A stretch of 64,000 nucleotides of DNA, from assembly GCA_947498815.1 (NCBI GenBank), contig CANMLU010000001.1, forward strand, positions 62,001-126,000, given 5' to 3'. The DNA is from an uncultured Aquimarina sp. (lineage in GTDB: Bacteria; Bacteroidota; Bacteroidia; Flavobacteriales; Flavobacteriaceae). The notes below the pieces were generated by a model. It was given only the letters and a program-made list of their open reading frames with translations. It was not told the origin of the DNA and made no database searches. A program made the position numbers and the translations under genes. How positions within the stretch are numbered: the stretch's first letter is position 1; each line of letters opens with the position of its first letter. Below, piece by piece: positions 44,301-52,555 of the stretch.

Positions 44301-45596
44301 TTATGACCGATTCATCAATTCTTCAATTTCTTCGGCTTCGATAGGGATATTGCCCATTAGATTAAAAGGCTCTCCTTTTTCCTGGATAACCACATCATCT
44401 TCAAGTCGAATTCCAAAACCTTCATCAGGTATATAAATACCGGGCTCAACGGTAAATACCATATTGGCTTGCATGGGTTCTGTAAGTAAACCATAATCAT
44501 GGGTGTCTAACCCAATATGGTGAGAGGTGCCGTGCATAAAGTATTTTTTGTAAGCTGGCCATTCAGGATCTTCCTTTTGCACATCGGCCTTATCCAAAAG
44601 ACCAAGACCAAGTAGTTCTGAGGTCATTATTTTTCCAACCTCTATATGGTAATCTGCCCAAATTGTTCCAGGAACTAACATTTTGGTGGCTTCATTTTTT
44701 ACGCGAAGCACTGCATCATACACTGCTCTTTGACGCTGTGTATAGCTTCCTGAAACCGGGATCGTTCGAGACAGATCACTAGAGTAATTGGCATATTCTG
44801 CAGCGACATCCATAAGAATTAAATCTCCCTCTTTGCACTGTTGATTGTTTTCAATATAATGCAGTACATTGGCATTATTACCGCTTGCAATTATTGGGGT
44901 GTAGGCAAAACCTTTGGATCTGTTATTGATAAATTCGTGTAATAACTCGGCCTCAATGTTATATTCCCAAACACCTGGTTTTACAAAACCAAGAAGTCTG
45001 CGAAACCCTTTTTCGGTAATATTACAAGCAGTTTGCATCAAATCAATCTCAATTGGATCTTTTACAGAACGTAGTCGTTGTAAAATGGGATTACTCTTAG
45101 CTACCGAATGTGCCGGGTACTTTTCTTTCCACCTTTTTATAAAACGATCTTCACGAGTTTCGGTTTCTACATTTGATCGATAATGTTCGTTTGTATTGAC
45201 ATATACGGTGTCACATTGCGTCATAATTTCGAAAAAAACTTTCTCAAAATCTTGAAGCCAATATGTGGTTTTAATTCCAGAAACTTCCAATGCACGTTCT
45301 TTGGTCAATTTTTCACCTTCCCAAATTGCGATTAATTTACTGGTCTCCTTTAAAAACAAGATCTCACGATGTTTTTCTTTGGGAGCGTCCGGAAAAAGCA
45401 ACAATATACTTTCTTCTTGATCCACACCGCTTAGATAAAAAATATCCCTATGTTGCTCAAAAGGCATAGTACTATCTGCACTAATAGGGTAAATATCATT
45501 ACTATTAAAAACAGCAATACTATTAGCTTTCATTTGGGCCGTGAAGTTTTTGCGGTTTTTAATAAAGAGTTTTGAATCAATTTGGTGATATTTCAT
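44301..45596 (-). CDS. pepP: Xaa-Pro aminopeptidase (M24B family)
   Basis: 431 residues, pita-bread fold. The dimetal ligands are visible in MDVAAEYANYSSDLSRTIP (two Asp), MHGTSHHIGLDTHD (His), TVEPGIYIP (Glu) and GIRLEDDVVI (Glu). The N-terminal domain (about 1-170) matches aminopeptidase P. The enzyme removes N-terminal residues before proline, in the cytoplasm. A TATTTTTG promoter element is seen 34 bases upstream on the minus strand. Confidence 0.93.
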   Translation of the reverse strand: MKYHQIDSKLFIKNRKNFTAQMKANSIAVFNSNDIYPISADSTMPFEQHRDIFYLSGVDQEESILLLFPDAPKEKHREILFLKETSKLIAIWEGEKLTKERALEVSGIKTTYWLQDFEKVFFEIMTQCDTVYVNTNEHYRSNVETETREDRFIKRWKEKYPAHSVAKSNPILQRLRSVKDPIEIDLMQTACNITEKGFRRLLGFVKPGVWEYNIEAELLHEFINNRSKGFAYTPIIASGNNANVLHYIENNQQCKEGDLILMDVAAEYANYSSDLSRTIPVSGSYTQRQRAVYDAVLRVKNEATKMLVPGTIWADYHIEVGKIMTSELLGLGLLDKADVQKEDPEWPAYKKYFMHGTSHHIGLDTHDYGLLTEPMQANMVFTVEPGIYIPDEGFGIRLEDDVVIQEKGEPFNLMGNIPIEAEEIEELMNRS

Positions 45597-45730
45597 AAGG
45601 TGTATGTATTAAGATCCTTTATGGAATTTCAAAAATACTAAAGCCGAAAGGATGTATTGTTAAACAATGTCTAAAAATTTTGAGGTTGTTTTAGCATTAT
45701 CTACTTTGAGTCAACTAAATTTCCATCATA

Positions 45731-48583
45731 ATGAAATCTCTAACAATTACATTCTTCTTCTTTTGCTTTACTTTTTTTCTTTTTTCACAACAACCAGCCA
45801 CTTCTGCGGATATCATTCAAAAAGGATTAGCGCAGAAACAACAAAAAGAGGAAAATTCATTGGTCAAAAATGTTTCTTTCGAGAATATTGGCCCTTCGGT
45901 GATGAGTGGAAGAGTAGTTGATGTTGATGTAAATCCAAATAATACAACAGAATTTTATGTTGCCTATGCATCTGGCGGGCTATGGCATACTATAAATAAT
46001 GGAACCTCTTTCGAACCCATACTAGATTCGGCAGAAAGCATTAACGTTGGCGATATTGCTGTAGACTGGAAAAACGGGACAATCTGGGTAGGAACAGGAG
46101 AGAATAACGCATCAAGGTCATCTTATGCCGGGGTTGGAATTTTAAAATCTGTAGACAAGGGCAAAACATGGAAGAATATGGGGTTGCTTGATTCTCATCA
46201 CATTGGTCGGATCATTATTAATCCCAATAATCCTGATGAGGTAGTCATTGGAGTTACTGGACACCTATATTCACCCAACGAAGAGCGTGGGATATACAAA
46301 ACCACTGATGGGGGAAACACCTGGAACAAAACATTGTTTATTAATAACCAAACAGGAATAATTGATCTTGCATATGCACCAGATAATTTTGAGATCATGT
46401 ACGCCTCTGCATGGGAAAAAGATAGAAAGGCTTGGAATTTTAAGGGAAATGGACAGGGGTCAGGAATTTATAAAAGTACAGATGGTGGTGATACATGGGA
46501 AAAAGTTTCTACAGAAAAAAGTGGTTTCCCCACAGGAGAAGGAGTAGGAAGAATTGGATTGGCAGTTTTTGACAGAAACATAGTATATGCTGTACACGAC
46601 AACCAATTTAGAAGGAAGAAAAATGATATTGAAAAAACAGATGGCAAATTGAATAAAGAAGATTTTAAATCGATGTCGGTTGAGGAATTTTTAAAGTTGG
46701 ATGACAAGAAATTAAATGTATTTCTGAAGACAAATGGATTTCAAGAAAAGTATCGTGCGGATAATTTGAAACAATTGATTCGAGGAGGTTCTGTCGAACC
46801 CGTTGATCTCACCAAATACCTTCAAGATGCAAACTCGACGCTTTTTGATACCCCAGTAATTGGCACCGAAGTGTACCGTAGTAATGATGGTGGAATAACA
46901 TGGTCAAAAACGCATACCGACTTTTTGGATGAAATTTACTATAGTTATGGGTATTATTTTGGGCAGATACAGGTTAGCCAAACAAATAAGAATCATATTT
47001 ACATATCTGGCGTACCCATTTTGAAATCTAAAGATGCTGGTAAAACATTTGTAAGCATTAATGGCAAAAATGTTCATGCAGATCATCACTCTTTATGGAT
47101 TAATCCCAATAATCCTAATCATTTAATAAATGGTAATGATGGTGGAGTAAACATTTCATACGATGACGGTGAGCATTGGATAAAAGCAAATCAACCCAGC
47201 GTGGGGCAGTTCTATGCCATAAATGTAGACAATGAAATACCCTATAATGTATATGGAGGTTTACAAGACAATGGCGTTTGGGTAGGAGCCAATACAAGTG
47301 CCGAGGATGCTTCATGGCATCAAAGCGGACATTATCCCTGGGAAAAAATTATGGCTGGCGACGGAATGCAAATCCAGATTGATAACAGAGATGCCAATAT
47401 TGTCTACACCGGGTTTCAATTTGGAAATTATTTTAGACTTGATCGTGCAACAAATAGTCAAACATATATTCAACCTAAGCACGAGTTGGGAGAATCACCT
47501 TATCGATTCAATTGGCAAACACCAATACTGCTTTCATCTCATAATCAAGATATTATTTATTTGGGCGGAAATAAATTAATGAGATCTATGAATCGGGGTG
47601 ATGACTGGACTACAATATCTGATGATTTAACTAACAGAGGAAAAAAAGGAAATATAGCATATGGAACATTAACCACTATATCAGAATCTATTTTTGAGTT
47701 TGGGTTAATATATACTGGAAGCGACGATGGACTAGTGCAATTAACCAGAAACTCTGGTAGAAGTTGGAGCAGAATTTCAGATACTTTCCCAAAGGACTTA
47801 TGGGTATCTAGAGTTATTGCTTCATCGCACAAAAAAGAAAGAGTTTATGCTACTTTAAACGGTTATCGATGGGATGATTTTACCCCTTACATTTATGTTA
47901 GCGAGGATTATGGTCAAAATTGGAAAAATATAGGAAAGAGTTTACCTGTAGGAGCGATTAATGTGATTAAGGAGGATCCAAAAAATGAAGATGTATTGTA
48001 CATAGGAACCGATAATGGAGCCTACGTTTCATTGGATAGAGGTATAAGCTGGCAAGCATTTTCAAGGGGTTTGCCCAAGGTTGCAGTACATGACATTGTA
48101 ATTCAACCCAAAGTCAATGATTTATTGCTAGGGACACACGGAAGGAGTATATACAAAACCAATATAAAACCCATACAACTACTTAATGATACTTTGGCAA
48201 ACAAGGCACTTCATATTTTCGAAATACCTGCGATTAAATGGTCAGAAAGATGGGGTGTTTCATGGAGCAAATGGTTTGATAGCGTTACTCCTAGTACAAC
48301 AATAATTTTTCATACTCAAAACGCAGGAGATTATACTATAAAAATAACTACGGAAGATGGAAAAACACTTCAAGAATTTTTGACAAAAGCGTATAAGGGG
48401 CTTAACTATGTAAAATATGATTTAACCATAACGGAAAAAGGAAAAGATACCTTGCAAAAAGAATTTCCCGACGAAGAAGTTTCCAAACGAAAAAATGGGA
48501 AGTATTATCTTCCCGTTGGCACATATCAGGTAAAGATTTCTATAGAAAAAATGAGTGAAGAAGTAAATTTTAAAATAGATTAA
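45731..48583 (+). CDS. secreted BNR/sortilin-type beta-propeller protein
   Basis: 950 residues with a signal peptide (LTITFFFFCFTFFLFSQQ). Nearly the whole length is Asp-box repeats: at least ten S-x-D-x-G-x-x-W type motifs, for example TTDGGNTWNK, STDGGDTWEK, SNDGGITWSK, SEDYGQNWKN and SLDRGISWQA. This indicates one or two 7- to 10-bladed propellers of the VPS10/WD40-like superfamily. A helical insertion (about 285-360) interrupts the propeller. No T9SS sorting domain is seen at the C-terminus. Often annotated as a glycosyl hydrolase, but catalysis is unproven; substrate and role are unknown. Confidence 0.86.
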   Translation: MKSLTITFFFFCFTFFLFSQQPATSADIIQKGLAQKQQKEENSLVKNVSFENIGPSVMSGRVVDVDVNPNNTTEFYVAYASGGLWHTINNGTSFEPILDSAESINVGDIAVDWKNGTIWVGTGENNASRSSYAGVGILKSVDKGKTWKNMGLLDSHHIGRIIINPNNPDEVVIGVTGHLYSPNEERGIYKTTDGGNTWNKTLFINNQTGIIDLAYAPDNFEIMYASAWEKDRKAWNFKGNGQGSGIYKSTDGGDTWEKVSTEKSGFPTGEGVGRIGLAVFDRNIVYAVHDNQFRRKKNDIEKTDGKLNKEDFKSMSVEEFLKLDDKKLNVFLKTNGFQEKYRADNLKQLIRGGSVEPVDLTKYLQDANSTLFDTPVIGTEVYRSNDGGITWSKTHTDFLDEIYYSYGYYFGQIQVSQTNKNHIYISGVPILKSKDAGKTFVSINGKNVHADHHSLWINPNNPNHLINGNDGGVNISYDDGEHWIKANQPSVGQFYAINVDNEIPYNVYGGLQDNGVWVGANTSAEDASWHQSGHYPWEKIMAGDGMQIQIDNRDANIVYTGFQFGNYFRLDRATNSQTYIQPKHELGESPYRFNWQTPILLSSHNQDIIYLGGNKLMRSMNRGDDWTTISDDLTNRGKKGNIAYGTLTTISESIFEFGLIYTGSDDGLVQLTRNSGRSWSRISDTFPKDLWVSRVIASSHKKERVYATLNGYRWDDFTPYIYVSEDYGQNWKNIGKSLPVGAINVIKEDPKNEDVLYIGTDNGAYVSLDRGISWQAFSRGLPKVAVHDIVIQPKVNDLLLGTHGRSIYKTNIKPIQLLNDTLANKALHIFEIPAIKWSERWGVSWSKWFDSVTPSTTIIFHTQNAGDYTIKITTEDGKTLQEFLTKAYKGLNYVKYDLTITEKGKDTLQKEFPDEEVSKRKNGKYYLPVGTYQVKISIEKMSEEVNFKID

Positions 48584-48609
48584 TTATTTTATATTACTAG
48601 AGGTAATAT

Positions 48610-48641
48610 TTGAATAGTGTGATTGAAAAATTATACTTTTG
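48610..48641 (+). promoter_or_regulatory. promoter of the GAF-AraC regulator gene
   Basis: TTG (48610-48612), 21-base spacer, TACTTTTG (48634-48641); 34 bases before the ATG at 48676. Confidence 0.6.
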
Positions 48642-48675
48642 AACTAAATTACAATGCCCTTTTATCACCTGTAAC

Positions 48676-50355
48676 ATGAAAATTAACCTCTTTAATGCAC
48701 TCATTTTTTTAGGGTTTCTGTTTTTGCTAAGTATTAGCATTTGGAAAATTCTGAAAAACAAAAACAAAGACAAGGTTTTCCATTTTTTCTATGGTTTTTT
48801 AATTACCTCAAGCTTAGTCATAATCATGGTATTGCTCTTCGATCTTGGGGTAGTAAGATTGCATCCTTGGATTGTCATCTTTTTTATTCCTTTCCAGTAT
48901 TTAGCTCCGGTATATTTTATTGCCTTTATCTGCTATTATCTAAAAAAACGTGAGATTTATATAAAGAACAAGAAATACCTTTTTCTCCCTTTTGTATTAT
49001 TCTTCCTTTTATACACGGTACTTAAAATAAATATTTATTTCGGTCATCCTTGGATTTCTAAAGAGGTAGTTACTATTATACATACCGAGGTTGATGAAAA
49101 TTCGGCCTTGGCGTTTAGTACTATTTTAGGTATTTGGGGCTTTTTAATTATTAGACGGTATGAAAGTACCCTGGGTAAGTTTTCTTTTGTACAGGTTAAA
49201 AAAAAGACAGGATGGATCAAAAACCTTTTATTTATATTTATCACCTTTAATATAATATGGTTATTAACGATTATATTATTCTTTATCAGAGAAGATATTA
49301 GTGGCCATATTCCGTATTATCCATATTGGATATTATGTCTGTTATTCTATTTTTCCTTTTTGTTTTTTGGTTCAAAACATATTAAAGAATTATCCGCAAA
49401 AACAGGTACTACCATATCAGAGATTGAAAAATCGATATCCAATTTTCAGATGTCTGGCTTACAGGATATATTTTCAAAAGCAGAATTAGAGTTAATCTAT
49501 GAAAATCCTTCTAAAGTTACGGGGATTCTAAGTTATTTTGCCACTTCCTTATTTGATAAAAATAAAGCTGACGAAGTATTATGGGACATTACCGAAAATT
49601 GTATTTCACAACTTCGGCTAGAAGATGTCGTAGTTTATATGCTGGATCAACAAAACAATACATTGGTACAAAAAGCCGCTTTTGGAAATAAAAATAATGG
49701 AGAGCGTAAAATTTTGAGTCCAATAGAAATTCCCCTTGGCAAAGGTATTGTTGGTAAGGTTGCTCAATCGGGAAATTATGAAAGTATAGGAAATGTAACC
49801 AAAGATCAACGATATATTAAGGATGATCTACACAGAAAATCAGAATTATCTGTACCTATATATATTGATAGCCAAATAGTAGGGGTGTTAGACTCAGAAC
49901 ATTCACAGAAAGATTTTTTTACTGAAAATCATATAGTTTTATTTAAGTTAATAGCTACGCTTACGGGTAAAAAACTTGCACAAATACATAATAAAAATAT
50001 AACTATCACCAATGATAACATATATTTTAAAGAGCTTGATTTTTTGATGAAAGAAGCCAAAGTATACCGCGACACGCATCTAAGTTTGGATAGTATTTCT
50101 AAAAGATTAAAAATAAGTAGTAATTATTTATCGCAACTAGTAAACAGATTAAGCAAAAAAAGCTTTACAGATTATGTCAATGGTTTTAGGGTAGAAGATG
50201 CAAAATCCAAACTTAGAGACCCAAACTTTAATAAGTATACCATCATTGCTATAGCTCTAGAATCAGGGTTTAATTCTAAATCTACTTTTTATAGTGCCTT
50301 CAAAAAACAGGCTGGTATTTCTCCCAAAGAATATCGTGACAACCCATCAAAATAA
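48676..50355 (+). CDS. membrane-bound GAF-domain AraC-family transcriptional regulator
   Basis: 559 residues. Residues about 1-230 contain seven or so hydrophobic segments, giving a membrane sensor head. A linker helix leads to a GAF domain (about 280-435; IEIPLGKGIVGKVAQSGNYE, ELSVPIYIDSQIVGVLD). The C-terminal 100 residues are an AraC/XylS helix-turn-helix (LDSISKRLKISSNYLSQLVN, then ALESGFNSKSTFYSAFKKQA). The HTH is closely similar to the protein at 56918-57274. It would sense a membrane or cytoplasmic signal and regulate transcription directly, with no phosphorelay. The immediately following lipoprotein genes are plausible targets. Confidence 0.87.
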   Translation: MKINLFNALIFLGFLFLLSISIWKILKNKNKDKVFHFFYGFLITSSLVIIMVLLFDLGVVRLHPWIVIFFIPFQYLAPVYFIAFICYYLKKREIYIKNKKYLFLPFVLFFLLYTVLKINIYFGHPWISKEVVTIIHTEVDENSALAFSTILGIWGFLIIRRYESTLGKFSFVQVKKKTGWIKNLLFIFITFNIIWLLTIILFFIREDISGHIPYYPYWILCLLFYFSFLFFGSKHIKELSAKTGTTISEIEKSISNFQMSGLQDIFSKAELELIYENPSKVTGILSYFATSLFDKNKADEVLWDITENCISQLRLEDVVVYMLDQQNNTLVQKAAFGNKNNGERKILSPIEIPLGKGIVGKVAQSGNYESIGNVTKDQRYIKDDLHRKSELSVPIYIDSQIVGVLDSEHSQKDFFTENHIVLFKLIATLTGKKLAQIHNKNITITNDNIYFKELDFLMKEAKVYRDTHLSLDSISKRLKISSNYLSQLVNRLSKKSFTDYVNGFRVEDAKSKLRDPNFNKYTIIAIALESGFNSKSTFYSAFKKQAGISPKEYRDNPSK

Positions 50356-50446
50356 TATCCGGATTTATTGAAATTCAAACTTTTCGGACATTTTACACTT
50401 TTTCTCCTCTTAGGTTTGCCTCGTTAATTTTTAAAAAATTTATACA

Positions 50447-51088
50447 ATGAAAGCAATTAAAAATTTAGTAAGGCTTACAGCATTAGTAGTAGTAGCTGTA
50501 TTTATTTTCTCTTGCGAAGGAGAAGATGGTGCCACTGGACCGCAAGGTGCGCAAGGTGCGCAAGGAGAACAAGGCGTGGCCGGAGAACAAGGAGAACAGG
50601 GTGTGCCCGGAGAACAAGGCGTGCCCGGAGAACAAGGCGTGCCCGGAGAACAAGGAGAACCTGGCACCGCTAATGTTATTTATTCAGATTGGATTCCTTC
50701 AGAATTTGAGAATGATATTACTGGGACAAGTTCTGAATTCGCTGTTAATATAACAGGACCTACGGGAGATTTTTTTAATAATGGAGTCGTTTTGGTATTT
50801 GCCAAAAGACAATTAATAGTGAGTTCAACTTTATATCCTCTGCCTCACATTCATAATGATAACTTTTACACTTTTGATGTCACTAATGGAGAATTAATAT
50901 TCAGGATTCTCTCACAAGATGGCACATCTATTGGGGCTCCTTTTTTCGATGAATATAGATTTATTATCATTCCTGGAGGAGTTCGTGCTGATGATGGAGA
51001 AATTGAAGAAAGCGGTTCAAAATCATCTGAAGACTATAGAAAAATGCCTTATGAAGAACTTATAAAGCACTTCAATATTCCAGAATAG
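50447..51088 (+). CDS. collagen-like lipoprotein
   Basis: 213 residues. Signal peptide with lipobox ([10 protein letters not shown], Cys about 25), then about 17 Gly-x-y triplets (about 26-76; [24 protein letters not shown]) of the collagen type, then a compact domain of about 135 residues ([36 protein letters not shown]). The triplet stretch is GC-rich and made of 18-base tandem units, unlike the AT-rich genome. It probably forms a trimeric stalk exposed on the outer membrane; the ligand is unknown. It has a decayed paralogue directly downstream. Confidence 0.85.
   Translation: MKAIKNLVRLTALVVVAVFIFSCEGEDGATGPQGAQGAQGEQGVAGEQGEQGVPGEQGVPGEQGVPGEQGEPGTANVIYSDWIPSEFENDITGTSSEFAVNITGPTGDFFNNGVVLVFAKRQLIVSSTLYPLPHIHNDNFYTFDVTNGELIFRILSQDGTSIGAPFFDEYRFIIIPGGVRADDGEIEESGSKSSEDYRKMPYEELIKHFNIPE
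50531..50667 (+). repeat. tandem repeats coding the collagen-like stalk
   Basis: GGAGAACAAGGCGTGCCC occurs twice exactly at 50609-50644 and in partial or variant copies on both sides. The unit encodes GEQGVP. Copy number may vary between strains by slippage. Confidence 0.8.
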
Positions 51089-51110
51089 ATTTCGCCCTCA
51101 GTTTTTTTGG

Positions 51111-51146
51111 TAGTGAGCAATGTGAGTTTATTCATATTGTTCACTA
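51111..51146 (+). terminator. hairpin after the collagen-like gene
   Basis: TAGTGAGCAATGTGA and TCATATTGTTCACTA form a 15-base stem with two G-U pairs and a 6-base loop. There is no long T-run, so attenuator is as likely as terminator. Confidence 0.5.
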
Positions 51147-51215
51147 TCTATTTAAAAATAGTTCCCTAAGGCTGTAACAAATTATAGTCCTGATTTTTTT
51201 TAAATAATTTTTTTA

Positions 51216-51788
51216 ATGAAAGCAATGAAAAATTTATGGATACTTATAACACTAGTAGTAATAACTGTAGGTGTTTTCTCTTCTGAAGGAAAAGATATTG
51301 TTCTCGAGCCACAAGTTGAACATGGTATGAATGATGAAGGCAGCATGGCTAATATCATTTATTCAGATTGGATTCCTTCAGAATTTGACGATGATATTAC
51401 TGGAACAATGTCCTCTTTTACAATACATGTTCCTGATATGACAGAAGAATTTATTAACTCGGGTTTAATTCTTGTTTATGCACGTACAAAAAGCAATACT
51501 CTAGCCGAAGATTATACTGTATATGGACTTCCGATAATTTTTTGGATAAGTAGACAGCATTCGTATTATTTTAGAGTAGACAAAGCAGAAGAATTAGAAA
51601 TTATAGTAGGTTCTGATCAGCCAGGAAAGTCAGTAGGTACAACAATTTTTACTGAGTACAGATATGTATTAATCCCAGAGGTTCCAGAAAATAGTGGAAA
51701 AATAGGAGGTATAGCATCTAAAACACCTGAAGAGTATAAAAGCATGTCCCACAAAGAAATTGCAACCTTATTTAACATCCCCCAATAG
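51216..51788 (+). CDS. decayed paralogue of the collagen-like lipoprotein
   Basis: 190 residues, co-linear with the C-terminal domain of 50447-51088: [20 protein letters not shown], then IFTEYRYVLIPEVP and TLFNIPQ align throughout. Two changes are striking. The lipobox Cys is replaced (VGVFSSEGKD against FIFSCEGED), and the collagen triplets are absent, with only VLEPQVEHGMNDEG left. The reading frame is otherwise intact, so the protein may be secreted freely, not lipidated. Function unknown. Confidence 0.78.
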   Translation: MKAMKNLWILITLVVITVGVFSSEGKDIVLEPQVEHGMNDEGSMANIIYSDWIPSEFDDDITGTMSSFTIHVPDMTEEFINSGLILVYARTKSNTLAEDYTVYGLPIIFWISRQHSYYFRVDKAEELEIIVGSDQPGKSVGTTIFTEYRYVLIPEVPENSGKIGGIASKTPEEYKSMSHKEIATLFNIPQ

Positions 51789-51989
51789 TTTTATTGAGAT
51801 TGTGTGATAGCGAGTAATACTTCATTCTCTTAAGGGGAATATTCCAAAACCTTGTCTCGATAGTAAAACGTACATAATTTGAAAACGAGAAACCCAAAGA
51901 ATGCCTCGAGGGTTATTTACTCTAAGTTTGTTCGCCATTTTTTACAAGAACGAAGATTTCGTCAAAAAAAAACTTTTAAATATATACTT

Positions 51990-52172
51990 ATGAAAAATAC
52001 ATTTAATTTAAAAACCTTAAGCAATAAAGAATTATTAAAAACCTATGGAGGTTGTCGCGAAAATAGTGATTCTACAACTGTACCCAGGATACACCCGGAT
52101 CTTAAAGATCCATTTAGTGGTTCTCCAACTGTAATTACGACACACCCAGATCTTAAAGATCCATTTAAATAA
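51990..52172 (+). CDS. double-glycine leader peptide with duplicated core (RiPP/bacteriocin-like)
   Basis: A 60-residue peptide from the ATG at 51990. The frame stays open upstream to a TTG at 51879, but the leader-type N-terminus (NLKTLSNKELLKTYGG) argues for 51990. The leader pattern LSxxELLxxxGG is that of bacteriocin-type double-glycine precursors, cut after GG by C39-type peptidase-transporters. The remaining 39 residues start with CREN and contain two copies of about 17 residues sharing HPDLKDPF. At DNA level, 26-base copies at 52091 and 52142 differ by one base. No modifying enzyme or exporter is in the window. It lies 384 bases upstream of the large hybrid sensor gene. Confidence 0.7.
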   Translation: MKNTFNLKTLSNKELLKTYGGCRENSDSTTVPRIHPDLKDPFSGSPTVITTHPDLKDPFK

Positions 52173-52555
52173 AACACGAGTGTTTAGCAGCTAAAAAAAA
52201 CCTAATTAAAAATAGAAAATCTGCCCCAGTTTCTTGAATATTCAAGAAATCGAGACTTTATTTATAAATTGTTGTTCTAGGTTTACACTTATCGAACTAT
52301 TAAAAACAGTGATATATAATTATTGGTATGGTAAAGGATATTATTATCACTTTAATACCAAAAATAAATTTAGTATTTCAAGTATAGTAATGGATAGTAC
52401 AATGATAGTCTGTATTATTCATTGCTTTTTTTATGCCATAATCAGATAAGAAATTCGGTGCAAAGACTGCTTGAGCATTTTTAATGATTTTAAATGAATT
52501 CACTAAATTTATTAGGTATTGTAAACTGTTTTTTGGTTTACTATAACGAAAGATA
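52173..52555. other. 383-base gene-free region with a 20-base perfect palindrome
   Basis: No credible gene; small open frames here lack any coding feature. It holds the perfect palindrome at 52230-52249, and a weaker inverted pair TTGGTAT...ATACCAA near 52322-52371. It separates the leader-peptide gene from the hybrid sensor gene and is the likely promoter region of the latter. Confidence 0.6.
52230..52249. repeat. 20-bp perfect palindrome (possible operator)
   Basis: TTTCTTGAATATTCAAGAAA reads identically on both strands, with no loop. That form suits binding of a dimeric regulator, not an RNA terminator. It is 306 bases upstream of the hybrid sensor ATG. Confidence 0.75.

Noticed and set aside
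45667-45921. An 84-residue frame overlapping the BNR protein start
   Set aside because: It is out of frame with the clear signal peptide and propeller of the gene at 45731.
50609-50644. Short repeats considered as a CRISPR array
   Set aside because: The repeats are tandem with no spacers, in frame with a coding sequence, and only 18 bases long.
50440-50667. A minus-strand frame rich in Cys, Pro and Ser, resembling a metallothionein
   Set aside because: It is the complement of the Gly-x-y tandem repeats of the collagen-like gene; the composition follows from the repeat.
51879-51989. N-terminal extension of the first leader peptide (TTG start)
   Set aside because: The frame is open, but the added residues are basic and unlike any leader; the ATG at 51990 gives a standard leader length.
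52234-52449. A 71-residue plus-strand frame between the peptide gene and hybrid sensor
   Set aside because: TTG start inside a palindrome, no family features, composition of AT-rich noise.
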